Position numbers and translations under genes: made by a program | Shown here: positions 28,636-39,476 of the stretch, piece after piece | Layout: the number at the start of each line of letters is the position of its first letter | Position numbering within the stretch: position 1 is the first letter of the stretch | Assembly (NCBI RefSeq): GCF_000372725.1 | Contig: NW_005197426.1 | Span: 265,599-329,598 of the forward strand | Origin: Emiliania huxleyi CCMP1516 | Lineage: Eukaryota; Haptophyta; Isochrysidales; Noelaerhabdaceae | Direction of reading: 5' to 3' | Length of the DNA: 64,000 bases | The notes under the pieces: model-generated | Told to the model about the DNA's origin: nothing | Database searches by the model: none | What the model saw: only the letters and a program-made list of their open reading frames with translations

Positions 28636-31356
28636 ATGAACGCCTCACAGGCTGTCAGCGCCGCCGACTCGCACAGCGACAAGCGCACGCACCGCTCGCT
28701 CCTCGAGCGTCTCCGGCAGCACAGCCGTGGCGAGTCGGGCTCCGCCTTTGTCGAGGCGCTGCTCGAGGCGGCGGCGGTGGCGGCGGCCTCGCCGCGACGG
28801 CGCACCCCGCTCGGCCACGCGCAGCTACTCAGCATGGTGAGCGCCACCGTCGAGGAGCGCTGCGCCCTCGGGACAGCCGAGTGCGAGGCTGCCGTCGCGG
28901 CCGTCGGGCCACGCCTTCCGGCCCTCGCCGCGCTGCTGCACGGCGCCCACTCTTCGGGCGAGGGCTCGGCGGCGTGGAGGGTGGGCGTCTCGTCCGTCCG
29001 CCGCCTGCTGCGGGCGCACGGCTCGCTGCTCGCCTCGGCGCAGGCGTGGCTGCTCGCCGAGAAGGGCTCCGCCACGCCTCCCGCTTCAGAGGCTGCCGAC
29101 GCCGCATGCGCGCTCGCCGGCGCAGTGCTTCCGCTCCTCCTCGCGCGGGGCCGCGCGTCGGCGGAGCAGCAGCTCGACTGGGCGGCGTGGTCGAAGCTGC
29201 TCGGCGGCCTGCTGGCGACCGCCTCGCCCGCCGTCGCGATCGACGGCTTTGCGCCGCTGCTCGGCGCCCTTCCGGCCGAGGAGCTGCTCAAGCGCGTGCT
29301 TCCGGCGGTGACCAAGGCGCTCAAGCGGGCGGCGGAGGGGGTGCTTCCGTGCCTGCCGAGGCTCTTCGCGGCGCTGCCTCGCGCGGCGCCGCTGCCCGCG
29401 GCCGCCGCCTCCTCCCTCTCTGAGCAGCTCGCCCCATCCCTCCTCGCCGCAAGCCCCGCCGGCCGCTCCGCCGCCGCCGCCGCCGCGCTGCGCGCGCTGC
29501 GCTCGCGGCTGTGCGGCGGCGGCGCGGCGGCGGCGGCGCGCGCGCTGGTCGGCGCGAGCGGGAAGGGGACTCAGCTCTCGCCGCAGCAGCGTGTCTCTCT
29601 CGGCGAGGCGCTCGCTTCCCTCGCCTTTCCGCCATGCGGCGCGGCAGCCGCTGCCGGCGCGGCAGAGGCGCAGGGCGCGGCCGAGGCGGTGGCGAGCTAC
29701 TTGCTCCCTCTGGCGGCGCGGGAGGCGTCCGAGCCGGCGCGCACCGCCATGATGGCGGCCGTCGGGAGCTGGGTCGGCGTGGCTGGCGTCGGAAGCGCGG
29801 ACGCGGCGGTGAAGGCCGTCGGCGCCGGTCTGGTGGACAAGTCTGCAGAGGTGCGGCGGGCGCACCTCGCTGCGGTGCTCGGCGGCCTGCAGTCGGCGGT
29901 TGAGGGGGGCGGTGCGGAGGGCGGCGGCGCGTCGGGCGCGCTCCTCTCGCTGCTCAAGCCTTCGGCCGCAGGCGAGCCCCTCCTCGCCATGGTCCGATCC
30001 GCGATTAAGAAGGCGCCCACGGCGCCCGCCGCCCGCGCGGATGCGCTCGGCGCGCTCGCGGCGCTGCGGGAGGGGTGTGCGCTGAGCGAGCCGCTGGCGG
30101 CGGCCTGCACGGCCGACAAGCTCTGGCAAGCGGCTCTCAAGGCCAAGGAGGCGTTTGCGTGGGCGAGCGCGAGCAGCGCAGGCGAGAAGGGGTGGCCGGG
30201 AGGACAGCCAGGGCGAGATCTGGGGAGAGATGGGGAGATGAGGCGTCTCCTGCGCGACATGTGGGGAGGTGTGGGGAGGTGTGGGGAGATATGGGCGCCG
30301 CCCGCTCTTGTGCTCACTCGTCCTGCCACGCGCGGCGCCCTTCCCTCGCGCAGGCGCCGGGCGCGAGGTGCGGATGGCTGCTCGCTGCGTCGTCGGCGTC
30401 GCCCTCTCGCCGCTCGCGTCGACGTCTGCGCACCGCTGCCACGGGCGGCGCTTCGCCTCCCTCTATGCACTGACCCGCCCCGCCCTTCTCCACGCAGGAC
30501 CGCCGAGGGCGGCGCGCTCGACGCACTGGTCCTGCTCGCCCTCGCCGACGACGCCGACGCGCGGCTCGCGGCGCTGCACGCGCTCCGCCGGCTGGGCGGC
30601 GCTGCGGAGGCCGAGCCCGAGGCGGCGGCCGCAGCGGCGCTTCTGGCAGGGAACGCTGCGGCCGCTCTGCGCCCCGAGCACGGCGAGGGGGCTTGCCGCG
30701 CGCTCGGCTTCGCTCCGCCGGCGCCTGCAGCCGCGCCGGCCGTCGCCGCGGCCGCCGTGCTGCGCGCGCTCGAGCGGGCGGCGCGGAGGCAGGTAACGGA
30801 GCCGGCGGGTGCCGACGGCGCCGCGGGCGAGCCCGACGCCGACCCGGCCGCCCCCGCTGCGGGGGCGGCGATCGCGCACGGACGGAGGCTCCGCGCGGCG
30901 CTGCGTGCGGGGATGTCGCGGCTGCGCGACGCGAGGTGCGAGGAGCTTCCGCCGCTCGTGCCGCGGTTGCTCCTCCTCTGCCACCAGCCCGCCCTTCTGC
31001 CCCGCGAGCCCGCCGGGCCGGGCGGCTGCGGCGGCCGGAGGCCGTGGGAAGAGGTCGCCTCCGCGTGGGGGGAGGCGGCGGAGGGGCTGCTGCGGGGCGC
31101 GGCCGACGCGGTTGCCGAGCTGGTCGCCTCGGACAAGGGCGCCGCCTCCGCCTCGCGCGACACGAGGCTGGCGGCGCTCGCCTCGCTGGGCGCTCTCGCC
31201 GCCTCGCCCGCCGAGGTGCGGGCTGCCGTCACCGCCGCCCTCCTCCCGCGGCTTGAGGCCCCGATGCGCGAGGCTGCGGACGAGCTCGCTGCCGCGACGC
31301 CGTCGGAGGTCCATGCGCTGCGTTCGCAGCGCGCGGCCGCCGCGTCGAGCACGCCA

Positions 31357-31399
<43 letters not shown>

Positions 31400-34300
31400 A
31401 CGGGCGAGGCGCCGACGAGGACGTGGAGGCTGCGATCCGCGCAACGTTCGCTCGGCGCGCGGCGGAGGCGGGCAAGCCGGCGGCGGCCGAGAAGAAGCCG
31501 AAGGTGGACAAGGCCGAGGCACAGCGTCAGGCCGTGGCCGCGGCCGAGGCCGAGGCGTGCGAGAGGCTCGGCCGGCGCACCACCGAGCTGCGCCGCTTGG
31601 GCGAGCTCCTCTCGGCCGCCGCCGACGCCGCGCCCGCGGCGGTGCGAGGCAGGCTGCCGCAGCTGCTGCCGCTGCTCGTCCGGCTCCCGGCGCTGCCTGC
31701 TCTGCGCGCGGCGGACGGCGGAGGGTGGCTCGAGGCCCTCTTCGAGTCGCTGCTCGCGTGCGCCGCCGCGCCGCTGCACGCCGTTCGCGCGCCGGTGGCG
31801 AGGGCTCTGCTGCGCGTGCTCGCGCCCGGAGACGCGGCGGGGGAGAGTGGCGCGGGCGGCTCGGAGCCTCTCGCGCTCGCGCCGCTGCTCGAGGCGCTCC
31901 TCGGCGCGTGCGACGGGATGCCGCTGCCGCCCGCGGGGTACAGCTTGCTCCTCCCGCTGCTCGAATGCGCCCTCGCCGACCGGGCGGCGGCGGCGGCGTC
32001 GCTCAGCCTGCTCACCCTCCACGCCGCGCCCTCTTTGCCGCTCGACCAGCCGGCGCGCCGCACGAGCGTCCGCCTCCTCCTCTCCCTCCTCTCGAGCGAC
32101 CGGTGGCGCGCCGACGCGGCGGTCGCGCTCGAGGTCCTCGCCCCGGCCCTGCAGCCGGCCTCGCTGCCGCAGCTTGTCCGCGCCGCCACCGCGGCCGAGG
32201 GGCCCGACGAGCGGTGCGCGGCCCTCAGCGCGCTCTGCCACGCGGCGCCGCTCGCCGAGGGGTGGCACCCTCCCGACGCGCCGCTCGCAGCGCGGCTCCA
32301 CTTGGCGAGGTACGACGACGACGCCGCCGCCGCCGCGCGGGGCGCCGACGCGTGGGCGCTCTACGCCGGCTGCGTCGACGCCGCGGAGCCGGGCGCGCCG
32401 CCGCTGCCGGCCTCGCTCGAGGCGGAGCTGCTGCCCGAACTCGCCGCCCTCTCGGGCCGCGAGCGGGCACAGGCGGCGCGTGCGCTCGCGGCGGCCGCCG
32501 CCGACGAGCCGCCGCGGCTCCACACGCTGCTGCAGCGTCTCTTCGAGATGCACAAGGAGGCGTCGCCGCCGCCGAAAGCCGCGGCGGGTGCCAAGGGCAA
32601 GAAGGGCGCGCCGCACGCCAACGGAGCCGAGGGCCGCGCCCCAGCGGGGAGGCGCCGCCCGCCGCGCGAGCGGCGCCTGGACACAGCCAGCTTGCGACTC
32701 TAGGCTCCGAGGAGGAGGACGACGGCTGGCGCGCGCGGCACGGAGTCGCGCTCTGCCTGGCGGCGGTGGCGCCCGCCGCGTCGGTGATGCAGCTGCCGGT
32801 GGCGTTCGCTTTCCTCAAGCGCGCGCTCGCCGACGAGGTGGAGGAGGTGGCGGCCGCGATGACGGCGGCGGGCTGCGCGCTCATCAACGAGCAGGGTGCG
32901 CCCGACCGGATGGTGCCGCTCCTCGCCCCGATGTTCGAGACGATGCTCTCCGAGGCGGCCACCACCGAGGCGGACGAGACGTGGCGCGCGGCGAGAGAGA
33001 CGAGCCGCCTCTCCTCACGGCTCGGGTGCGAACAGGCGGACGACCGCGTGCGCACGGGCGTCGTCGTCTGCTTTGGCGCCCTCGCGCGCCACATCCCTCC
33101 CGACGACCCCAAGGTCGGGCTCGTGCTCTCGCGGCTCGTCGACTCGCTGGCGACGCCGTCCGAGGTGGTGCAGCGCACGGCGGCAAAGTCGCTCTCCGCG
33201 CTGCTCTCTCGGGCGGAGGTCAAGCCGCGCGGCGCCGAGGTGCTGCAGGAGCTGCTGGCGACGCTGCTGGCGACGCCGTCGTACGCGATGCGACCTTAAT
33301 TAATTAACACTAATTAACACTCATAAACACTGATTAAAGGCGACGCCGTCGTACGCGATGCGGCGCGGCGCCGCCTTTGGCCTCGCCGGAGTGGTCAAGG
33401 GGCTCGGCATTGCCAGCCTGAAGAAGGAGGGCGTGATGGCGGCGCTGCAGGCCGCCATCGAGGAGAAGAAGCGGGGCGAGGAGGCGTCCAACGCCAAGGA
33501 GGGCGCCCTCTTCGCGCTCGAGGCGCTCTGCGAGACGCTCGGCCGCCTCTTCGAGCCGCACGTCGTCGGCGCGCTGCCGCTGCTCCTAGACACTTCCTAG
33601 AGACTTCCTAGAGATTTCCTAGAGACTTCCTAGGCGCGCTGCCGCTGCTGCTCTCGTGCGTCGCCGACGGCTCGGGCGGCGTGCGGCACGCAGCGGTGTC
33701 GGCGTCCGGCGTCATCATGTCGAGCCTCTCGGCGCAGGGCGTCAAGATGGTGCTGCCGTCGCTGCTGCGCTCGCTCAAGGAGGAGGACAAGTGGCGCGCG
33801 CAGCACGCCGCCGTCGAGCTGATGGGGTCGATGGCCTTCGTCAACCCGAAGCAGCTGTCTGCGACGCTGCCGCAGCTCGTGCCGGCGCTCACCACCGCCC
33901 TCACGCACTCGCACGCAAAGGTGCGCGAGTCCGCCTCCGCCGCGCTGCAGTCGGTCGGATCCGTGATCCGCAACCCGGAGATCTCCGAGATCCTGCCGGC
34001 GCTGCTGCACGCGCTCGCCGAGCCGGCGGCGGGCACCGACGCGGCCCTCTCTGCGCTCGCGCACTGCCAGTTCGAGCATTGCGTCGACCCGCCCTCGCTC
34101 TCGCTCATCGTGCCGGTGCTGCAGCGCGGGCTGCGCGCGCCATCGGCGCAGGCCAAGCGGCGGACGGCGCACATCACGGGCAACATGTGCTCGCTGCTCG
34201 CCGACCCGAAGGACATCCTGCCCTACCTCGACATGATGATGCCTCAGCTGCAGTCTGTCCTGCTCGACCCGATCCCCGAGGTGCGCTCGACCGGCGCCCG

Positions 34301-37300
34301 CGCGCTGGGGCGGCTCTGCGCCGGCCTCGGCGTCGACGCCTTCCCGAACCTGATGGCGTGGCTGCGCGAGGGCCTCCGCCGCGACTCGTCCGCCGTCGAG
34401 CGCGCGGGCGCCGCGCAGGGCCTCGCCGAGGTGCTCGCGGCGCTCGGCGACGAGGCGGTCTCTGACGAGCTGCCCGCGCTGCTCGCCGGCGCGGAGGACC
34501 CCGACCCGGCGGCGCGCGAGGGGCACGCGGCGCTGTGGACGCACCTGCCCCGCGTGCTTGGGCCTCGCTTCGAGCACCACTTGGGCGCCGTCCTGCCGGT
34601 TGTGCTGGCGGGGCTCGCGGACGGCGCCCGCGCCGGGTCTGCAAGGCGAGCTGTGAAGAGCGCGGCCGTGAGGGGCGGAGCTGCGAATAGGCGCCGAGCA
34701 AGTGCGCGAGGCCTTTCCTAGACCTTTCCTAGACCGCTCCTGGAACCTTCCTGTAGGCGCCGAGCCGGTGCGCGAGGCGAGTTTGCGCGCCGCGCACGGC
34801 GTGATCGCGACGTACACGCGCGCGGCGGCGGAGCTGCTCCTCCCCCCGCTGCAGCAGGGCCTCGCCTCAGACAACTACCGCATCCGCCAGTCGTCGATCG
34901 AGCTGCTCGGCGAGCTGCTGCTGCGGCTGACGGAGCGCGGCCCTCTTCCGGTCCTCTTCCTAGACACTGCTTAGACATTTCCTAGACACTTCCTAGACAC
35001 TTCCTAGCGCGGCCCTCTTCCGGTCCGCTCGAGGAGGGCAAGGGCGCGCCTCGCCTCGGCCCTCTCGGAGCCGGCTCGGCCCCTCCCCACAGGTGCTCGA
35101 GGAGGGGGAGGACCCGCCGGCCGACTCGCCGCTCGCGCACGTGCCGACAGCGCAGCAGCACGCCCTCCTCGCCGCGCTGCACATCGCGCGCTCCGACACG
35201 GCCGCCGCCGTCAAGGCTGCGGCGGGCACCGTGTGGAAGACGCTAATTAACACTAATTAACACTAGTTGCCACTAATTAGGCTGCGGCGGGCACCGTGTG
35301 GAAGACGCTCGTCGAGAACACGCCGCGCACCCTGCGCGCCATCCTCCCACCCTCGCCTAGTTAACACTAATTAACACTGATTAACACTAGTTGACATTCA
35401 CTAGGCGCGCCATCCTCCCCACCCTCGCCGCGCAGCTCATCGGCACGCTGGCCGGCGGCGACGACGAGCCGCAGGAGGCGGCGGCGGCGGCGCTCGGCGA
35501 GCTCGTCGTCAAGCTGGGCGAGCGCGTGCTGCCGCGGCTGCTGCCGCTGCTGCGGCGCGAGCTCGAGGAGGGGGACGAGGACCGGCGCGCGGGCGCCGCC
35601 ATCGGGCTCACGCAGCTCATCGCCTCGGCGGGCCGCGAGCACGTCGAGCGTTTCCTGCCCGAGCTCATCGGCGCGGTGCGCGCCGGCCTCTGCGACGAGG
35701 CGGCGTCGGTGTACGGCGCCGCCGCGCGCGCCTTCGCCGCGCTGCAGCGCGTGGTTGGCGCGGCGGCCGTGCACGAGATCATCCCCGCGATGCTCGAGCT
35801 GCTCGGCTCGGGCGACCCGGCCGACGCCGACGCCGCGATGCGCGGGCTGCGCGAGGCGGTGGCGCAGCGGCCCGCCGCCGTGGTCCCCTTCCTGCTGCCG
35901 CGCCTCTGCGCGCGCCCTGTCAGCACCGCGGCGGCGCGAGCGCTCGGCGCCGTCGCACACTCTTGCGGCGAGCACCTCCACCTGCAGCTCGACGTGGCGC
36001 TGCCGCCGCTGCTCGACGGGGTCGTCCTCGAGGCGGAGCTCCTCCCCGCCGGCGCGCCCGCGGGCGCGGCCGAGCCCGAGCAGCGCGAGGCGCTGCTCGG
36101 TGCGGCGCGGTCCCTCTCGCTCTCCGTGGGCGAGGAGGGACTCCACCTGCTGTACGGCGAGGTGCTGCGCGCCGCCGCGCCAGCCGCGCCGCCGCACTCG
36201 CGCGCGGCGGCGTGCGCGCTGCTCGGCGCGGTGATGTGCGAGCGCGCCGAGGAGCACGCACCGCACCTCGGGCCTGTCCTCGCCGCCCTCGTCGGGGCGA
36301 TCAACGCGCCGCAGCCCGCCGTGGTGCGCGCGGCGTGGGGCGCGCTCGACGCGCTCGTCAAGGCGCTGCCCAAGGAGCGCTACCCCCTCCACGTCCACAC
36401 GCTGCGCGAGGCGCTCGCCTCACTCGCCGACGAGGCGCGCGCTGCTGCGCGCAAGGCGGCCGCCGCCGAGGGGTCCGACATGGCTGGCCAGGCGGCGGCG
36501 GCGGGTCGCGTCGAGGTGGCGGGGCTGGCGCTGCCAAAGGGCCTCGCGCCGCTCGTCGCGGTCTACCTGCACTCGCTGATGACCGGCTCCGCGGAGCTGC
36601 GCGAGGCGGCCGCTCTCGCGCTCGGAGAGGCGATCGGGCTGACGCCGGTGGCGGCGCTCAAGCCGTTCGTCATCCAGATCACCGGCCCGCTCATCCGCGT
36701 CATCGGCGACCGCTTCCCCGCCGGCGTCAAGGCGGCGATCCTCGCCGCGCTCACGCTGCTGCTCGGGCGCTCCCCCGCCGCGCTCAAGCCCTTCGTGCCG
36801 CAGCTGCAGACCACCTTCGTCAAGTCCCTCTCAGACGCGCAGCAGTCGGTGCGCGCGCGCGGCGCCGCGGCGCTCGCGGCGCTCGCCGCCATCGCGACGC
36901 GGCTCGAGCCGCTGCTCACCGAGCTCGCCAACGGCGTCGCCACCGCCGAGCCCGACGTCGCCGCCTCGCACCTCGCCGCGCTCGCCGGCGTCGTGCGGCG
37001 CGTGCCCAAGCCCCTCTCTCCCGAGCTGCTCGCAAAGGTGGAGCAGGCGGCGCTCGCGCAGCTCGCCGCGCCGGACGAGGCGCGCGCCGCCGCCGCTGCC
37101 GCCACGCTCGGCGCGGTGGCGCGCTGGACCGAGATCGAGCCGCTGCTCGAGCGCATCGAGGATGGGTCTGCCGGCGACCAGATTGCCGAGCTCCGCGCGG
37201 GGCTCGCCATCCTGCGCACCGTCGGGCCGGGCGGCGTCGCCGCCGCCGCCGCCCCCGCCGGGGCGCTGCCGCCGCCGCCCGACGCGGTGCTGGGCGCGTC

Positions 37301-37916
37301 CGCCTCGCTGCCGTCCCTCCGACCCGCGCTGCCCGCGCTGCTCGCGTCCGCTCAGGCGGCCGCGTCGTCCGCGGACGCCACGCTGCGCCAGCCCGCCGCG
37401 CACGCCCTCGGCCGCGTCATCGCCGCGTTCGCTGAGCCAGAGCCCGAGGACGCGGCGGAGGCGGAGGCGGAGGGCGCCGACGCGGCGGCCGCGCTCGCAC
37501 TTGCCGCCGCGGCCGGCGTGCCGAGCTCAGCTCTCGAGGCGCTCGCCGCCCTCCTCGCCGACGCCTCCTCGGACGTGCGCCTCTCCGCGATGCACGCCGC
37601 AAAGCGACTCGCGCGGTTGCGGCCGGCGGCGCTCGCCGCGGCTGGCTGTGCCGGCGGCGCCCTCCTCCTCCCGCCGGTGGCCGCGGCGATCGCCGTCAAG
37701 GGCAACACCTTCTTGCGGAGCGGCGCAGAGCGAGCCTTGGCGCAGGTGCTTGCCACGTGCGCTTGGACGGAGCCCGCCAATCTGCCGCCGGCTGGCAGCG
37801 GCCCCGGCCGCCTGCCTCCCGAGGCGCGCTCCGCGGCCGACGACTTCCTGCGGCGCTCGTACCGGCGGATCCGCGCGATGGAGTCCGAGGCGGAGCGCTC
37901 GGATGAGGACCCCTGA
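28636..37916 (+). CDS. GCN1: GCN1, eIF2-alpha kinase activator, HEAT-repeat ribosome-binding protein, 11 exons
   Basis: Model: exons 28636-30181, 30354-30444, 30498-32596, 32704-32969, 33036-33269, 33340-33568, 33634-34623, 34757-34950, 35093-35215, 35280-35332 and 35405-37916 (2778 aa; usual length about 2,670). GCN1 binds stalled or collided ribosomes and activates the GCN2 kinase in amino-acid starvation. The conserved core is clear from exon 4 on: RRGAAFGLAGVVKGLG, EGALFALEALCETLGRLFEP, LSAQGVKMVLPSLLRSLKEE, WRAQHAAVELMGSMAFVNPK, AHITGNMCSLLADPKDILPY, AAQGLAEVLAALGDEAVSDE, ITGPLIRVIGDRFPAGVKAA, LKPFVPQLQTTFVKSLSDAQ. The middle (near 31430-31570) has the charged eEF3-like linker. Nine of ten introns use GC donors. 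Exon-intron borders at 30182, 30445 and 32597 are the least certain. Confidence 0.92.
30182..30497 (+). other. GCN1 introns 1 and 2 around a 91-nt exon
   Basis: The frame stays open here, but the composition is not HEAT-like and there is a GTGGGGAGGTGTGGGGAGGT tandem near 30260-30290. The model removes 30182-30353 and 30445-30497 (both GC-AG) and keeps VRMAARCVVGVALSPLAS. Confidence 0.5.
32970..33052 (+). repeat. Introner-like intron in GCN1, frame-neutral
   Basis: Intron 32970-33035 is 66 nt (22 codons, no stop), GC-AG. Its start GCGGACGAGACGTG is echoed by the exon at 33036 (GCGGACGACCGCGTG). Removal restores the alignment with GCN1 homologues (EAATTE joined to ADDRVRTGVVV). Confidence 0.7.
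33270..33362 (+). repeat. Introner-like unit, TAATTAACAC type
   Basis: A perfect 23-nt direct repeat (33270-33292 and 33340-33362) brackets 47 nt of AT-rich filler made of TAATTAACAC-like 10-nt units. Read as an intron it is 33270-33339 (70 nt, GC-AG). Without removal a stop codon ends the frame. Confidence 0.9.
33569..33649 (+). repeat. Introner-like unit, CTAGACACTTC type
   Basis: A perfect 16-nt direct repeat (33569-33584 and 33634-33649) brackets four 11-nt units CTAGACACTTC / CTAGAGACTTC / CTAGAGATTTC / CTAGAGACTTC. Intron 33569-33633 (65 nt, GC-AG). Confidence 0.9.
34624..34778 (+). repeat. Stacked double introner-like intron
   Basis: The homologous protein joins ADG to AEPVREASLRAA, so the intron is 34624-34756 (133 nt). 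Inside, an acceptor TAG at 34688-34690 is followed at once by a second unit 34691-34756 whose 22-nt start is repeated at 34757-34778 with two differences. The parts are 67 and 66 nt, each the normal size of a single intron here, so a second unit was added at the acceptor of the first. Confidence 0.8.
34936..35108 (+). repeat. Stacked double introner-like intron at a donor site
   Basis: A 19-nt repeat (34936-34954 and 35008-35026) containing the exon end and the GT donor brackets CTAGACACTTC units (72-nt offset). An older unit follows (35023-35092, 70 nt) whose start GTCCGCTCGAGGAGG is echoed at 35093. Canonical splicing from GT 34951 to AG 35092 removes both (142 nt). Confidence 0.8.
35216..35308 (+). 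repeat. Introner-like unit with 29-nt perfect duplication
   Basis: 35216-35244 and 35280-35308 are identical. The filler has three to four AATTAACACT-like units. Intron 35216-35279 (64 nt, GC-AG). Confidence 0.92.
35333..35429 (+). repeat. Introner-like unit, TTAACACTAA type
   Basis: A repeat of about 24 nt (35333-35356 and 35405-35429, one indel) brackets TAGTTAACACTAATTAACAC-type filler. Intron 35333-35404 (72 nt, GC-AG). Confidence 0.9.
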
Positions 37917-38130
37917 AGGGTGTCGTTCCGCGCCCTCTCCGCCGGCGCTGCCCAGCGCGCGGCATGCTCCCGCGCATGCCACTATAGTTACGGCTCGCCG
38001 AGTGGAAAAGGGAGCCTGCGGCAGCCACTTTGGTCCCCTACCCCTTTCACACACCACACAGTAAAAAAAACTGTTCAGTTTTCAAAGGCAAAAACGCCAG
38101 CCTACGCCCTCCCCTCACACTGACACTTCT

Positions 38131-38515
38131 CCCCTATTCCCGTCTTTAGGTTGCGCACATCTCCCAGCGAGCTAGGTTCTCCGCTTTTTCTCCCCTAGTC
38201 ATCTGCCCGCGCCGCGCGCCTCTGTGGGCGTCTAGTGCAGCCACTGACAGAACTGTTCCAAAGGAGTGGTCAACGTCTCGCCTGAAGTCGGGTGGGCTCG
38301 CGCACTGCTTAGCCCTAGGGGAGGGGTGTGTGTGAGGTGTCGGAATGGTAAGGTTTCAGGCCGCCAAGGTGTGGGGGATTTGGGGGATGAGTCAGGAGCC
38401 AGCAGCCTTCCTGCTGGACCTGAGTTCACAGCTCCTCCGCCCGACGGGGTGGTCCCTTGGATTCGGGCCCCGCTCCCTTTTCCTGCGCCTGGTCTGTCCC
38501 TGTCAAGTGTGTGTT
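38131..38515 (+). repeat. Dispersed ~390-bp repeat, copy 2
   Basis: Inverted relative to the copy at 24090-24480. Shared blocks are listed there. Both copies lie in intergenic DNA beside gene ends. Confidence 0.75.
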
Positions 38516-38710
38516 GCGAGATGCAGAGCTGGTTAGGCTGGAGCGCGGGCGGTGCGGTGGCAGGCGAGGGCAGCGCGGTAGGCGAGAGGCGGCCGCGGGG
38601 CTTCGAGTGGCGCGATAGGAGGGTAGGCTGGCTGTGGAGGGGCGCCGCGTGGCCTCGGCAAATGAGTAGTGCTTTATGAGCGGCCAGTTTTGTGCGTATT
38701 GCATATCGAG

Positions 38711-38786
38711 CCTGCGGTGTGGCCTAGTTGGTGCAGCGTTCGGGTCGGGGACGTTTTGGTCGTTGGTTCGAGCCCAGCTGGTGCAG
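38711..38786 (+). ncRNA. tRNA-like sequence with Pol III A and B boxes (SINE head candidate)
   Basis: TGGCCTAGTTGG fits the A box and GGTTCGAGCCC the B box. A T-arm can form (GTTGG, loop TTCGAGC, CCAGC). The acceptor stem is weak (wobbles and one mismatch) and the D-stem is poor, so it is probably not a functional tRNA but a tRNA-derived element or degenerate gene. Confidence 0.4.
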
Positions 38787-39409
38787 TTCGTAGTCGCGTA
38801 GCGCGCGGGTGCGCGGCAGCCTCGGCAACCGAGGCGACAGTGGCGAGCAGGGGCGAGCAGGGGCGAGCAGGGGTCAGAGCAGTGCGGCGCGCCGAATTTT
38901 TTTCGATGGGCTCGGTCAGTGGGCGTGTCAGGAGGCGGCCGGCCGGGAGAAACTCGGCAGTAAAACTCCCGCGCCGGCCCAGGAGGTGGGAGTGTCACGG
39001 AGGCGGCCATTGGCGCGCGCTCCTTGTCTTCGTGGGTCCGAGTTTTGACACACACCACACAGTAGTGTGTGGCGCGCCGCGTTCTTCGATGTTTTCGCTC
39101 CGGAAAAAAGCGCGTACTTTCGCGGTGCCCGTGCGGGTGGTCTTTTGTTCTCTACCACGCCACTTCCTACACTGTTTAAAAAAAGCATGCGCGGTTGTGT
39201 GTGGCGGCCTCCTCGCGGGCGGCGGGCGCAATAACGGGGACGAGACGCGGTTCGCCTGCCCTGGTCGCGCGAGCGGCGGTGAGCGTACGGCGCAAACGAG
39301 ATCGTATCGTGCGGTTGCGCCACGGATCCACGGCTACTAAACTAGGCAGTGTGACGGCCCGAGATCGAATCTTACGGGTGCGCGAGACGGCCATCGGAAT
39401 CGAGAAGAG

Positions 39410-39476
39410 TGAGGAGGAGGAGGAGGAGGAGGAGGAGGAGGAGGAGGAGGAGGAGGAGGAGGAGGAGGAGGAGGAG
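39410..39476. repeat. (GAG)n trinucleotide tract
   Basis: About 21 units of GAG/GGA directly after the stop codon of the kinase gene (minus strand), so in its 3' UTR. Confidence 0.95.

Larger units (their letters stand above)
37917..39476. other. Intergenic with repeats
   Basis: Holds the GCN1 3' flank, the second copy of the dispersed repeat, a tRNA-like box pair and a GGCGAGCAGG triple repeat near 38846-38876. A GGA tract ends it. No protein gene is supported; open frames are Arg-rich shadows. Confidence 0.5.

Noticed and set aside
28636..32703. GCN1 5' half as a separate gene ending at the stop at 32703
   Set aside because: The HEAT homology continues straight across; a GC-AG intron 32597-32703 removes the stop and keeps the frame.
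33270..35429. Direct repeats as simple assembly duplications
   Set aside because: Each repeat pair encloses distinct tandem filler and splice-like ends, offsets are constant near 64-72 nt, and removal restores the conserved protein; an assembly error would not produce this. Still needs RNA or read confirmation.
38711..38786. Functional tRNA gene
   Set aside because: A and B boxes fit, but acceptor and D-stems pair poorly; kept only as a tRNA-like element.
39409..39476. Poly-Glu, poly-Arg or poly-Pro peptides from the GAG tract
   Set aside because: Trinucleotide repeat in the 3' UTR of the kinase; open frames arise from the repeat alone.
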